From positions 4,756 to 11,501 of the forward strand of contig DLLA01000096.1 in the NCBI GenBank assembly GCA_002479035.1: a DNA stretch of 6,746 nucleotides, in the 5' to 3' direction. Within the stretch, counting starts at the first letter, position 1. Each line of letters opens with the position of its first letter. This document shows, one piece after another, positions 6,727 through 6,746 of the stretch. The DNA comes from Bacteroidales bacterium UBA7574. Lineage in GTDB: Bacteria > Bacteroidota > Bacteroidia > Bacteroidales > Paludibacteraceae. The notes below the pieces were generated by a model. It did not search any database. It was not told the origin of the DNA and saw only the letters and a program-made list of their open reading frames with translations. The position numbers and the translations under genes were made by a program.

Positions 6727-6746
6727 TAATCACATACTAATCACAT
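6727..6746 (+). repeat. Short direct repeat TAATCACAT at right edge
   Basis: TAATCACAT occurs at 6727-6735 and again at 6738-6746, an 11-bp period. The window ends exactly at the second copy, so whether more copies follow is unknown. It lies upstream of the patatin promoter. It could be an operator-like pair, the edge of a longer tandem array, or chance. The rest of 6674-6726 is AT-rich, and I see no gene in it. Confidence 0.4.

Noticed and set aside
1..6746. A new defence, mobile or regulatory system
   Set aside because: All but one gene belong to well-known housekeeping families. I found no repeats of CRISPR type, transposase, integrase, toxin-antitoxin pair or structured RNA that I could support.

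Overview
The window looks like a chromosomal segment from a member of the Bacteroidota, most likely the order Bacteroidales. Two things point there. The division and wall-synthesis proteins carry Bacteroidales-style motifs, for example the FtsQ 'VECYKS' and 'VTQRIPV' stretches and the MurC 'QPHLYTRTRDFADDF' stretch. In addition, three separate promoters fit the Bacteroidetes sigma-70 pattern TTG/TTTG-N20-TAnnTTTG, and Shine-Dalgarno sites are essentially absent. The sequence alone does not settle the genus.

Left part (1-2545, minus strand): the distal end of a division and cell-wall (dcw) cluster, transcribed right to left as murC, ftsQ, ftsA. ftsA is cut by the window edge. MurC adds L-alanine to UDP-MurNAc, FtsQ is the single-pass divisome protein, and FtsA is the actin-like protein that tethers FtsZ. 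murC and ftsQ overlap by an ATGA, and ftsA follows ftsQ after 14 bases, so this is one tightly packed transcription unit. It starts at its own promoter just upstream of murC rather than following murG.

Middle (2546-4100): a 157-bp AT-rich divergent promoter region, then one plus-strand gene (2703-4076). It encodes a probably exported, multi-domain protein of unknown function: an N-terminal beta-rich region, an InlB-type (Listeria/Bacteroides) repeat, and a C-terminal module. A degenerate TACGAT heptamer repeat lies at its 3' end and fills the 24-bp convergent junction with recN.

Right part (4101-6746, minus strand): a probable two-gene operon, a patatin-like phospholipase followed by recN (DNA double-strand-break repair). 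recN appears to start at TTG. A near-consensus Bacteroidetes promoter precedes the patatin gene, and the last bases of the window hold a short direct repeat.

I saw no tRNA, rRNA, CRISPR array, insertion sequence or convincing rho-independent terminator. Nothing here amounts to a clearly new biological system. The least explained element is the plus-strand exported protein lodged next to the broken dcw cluster.
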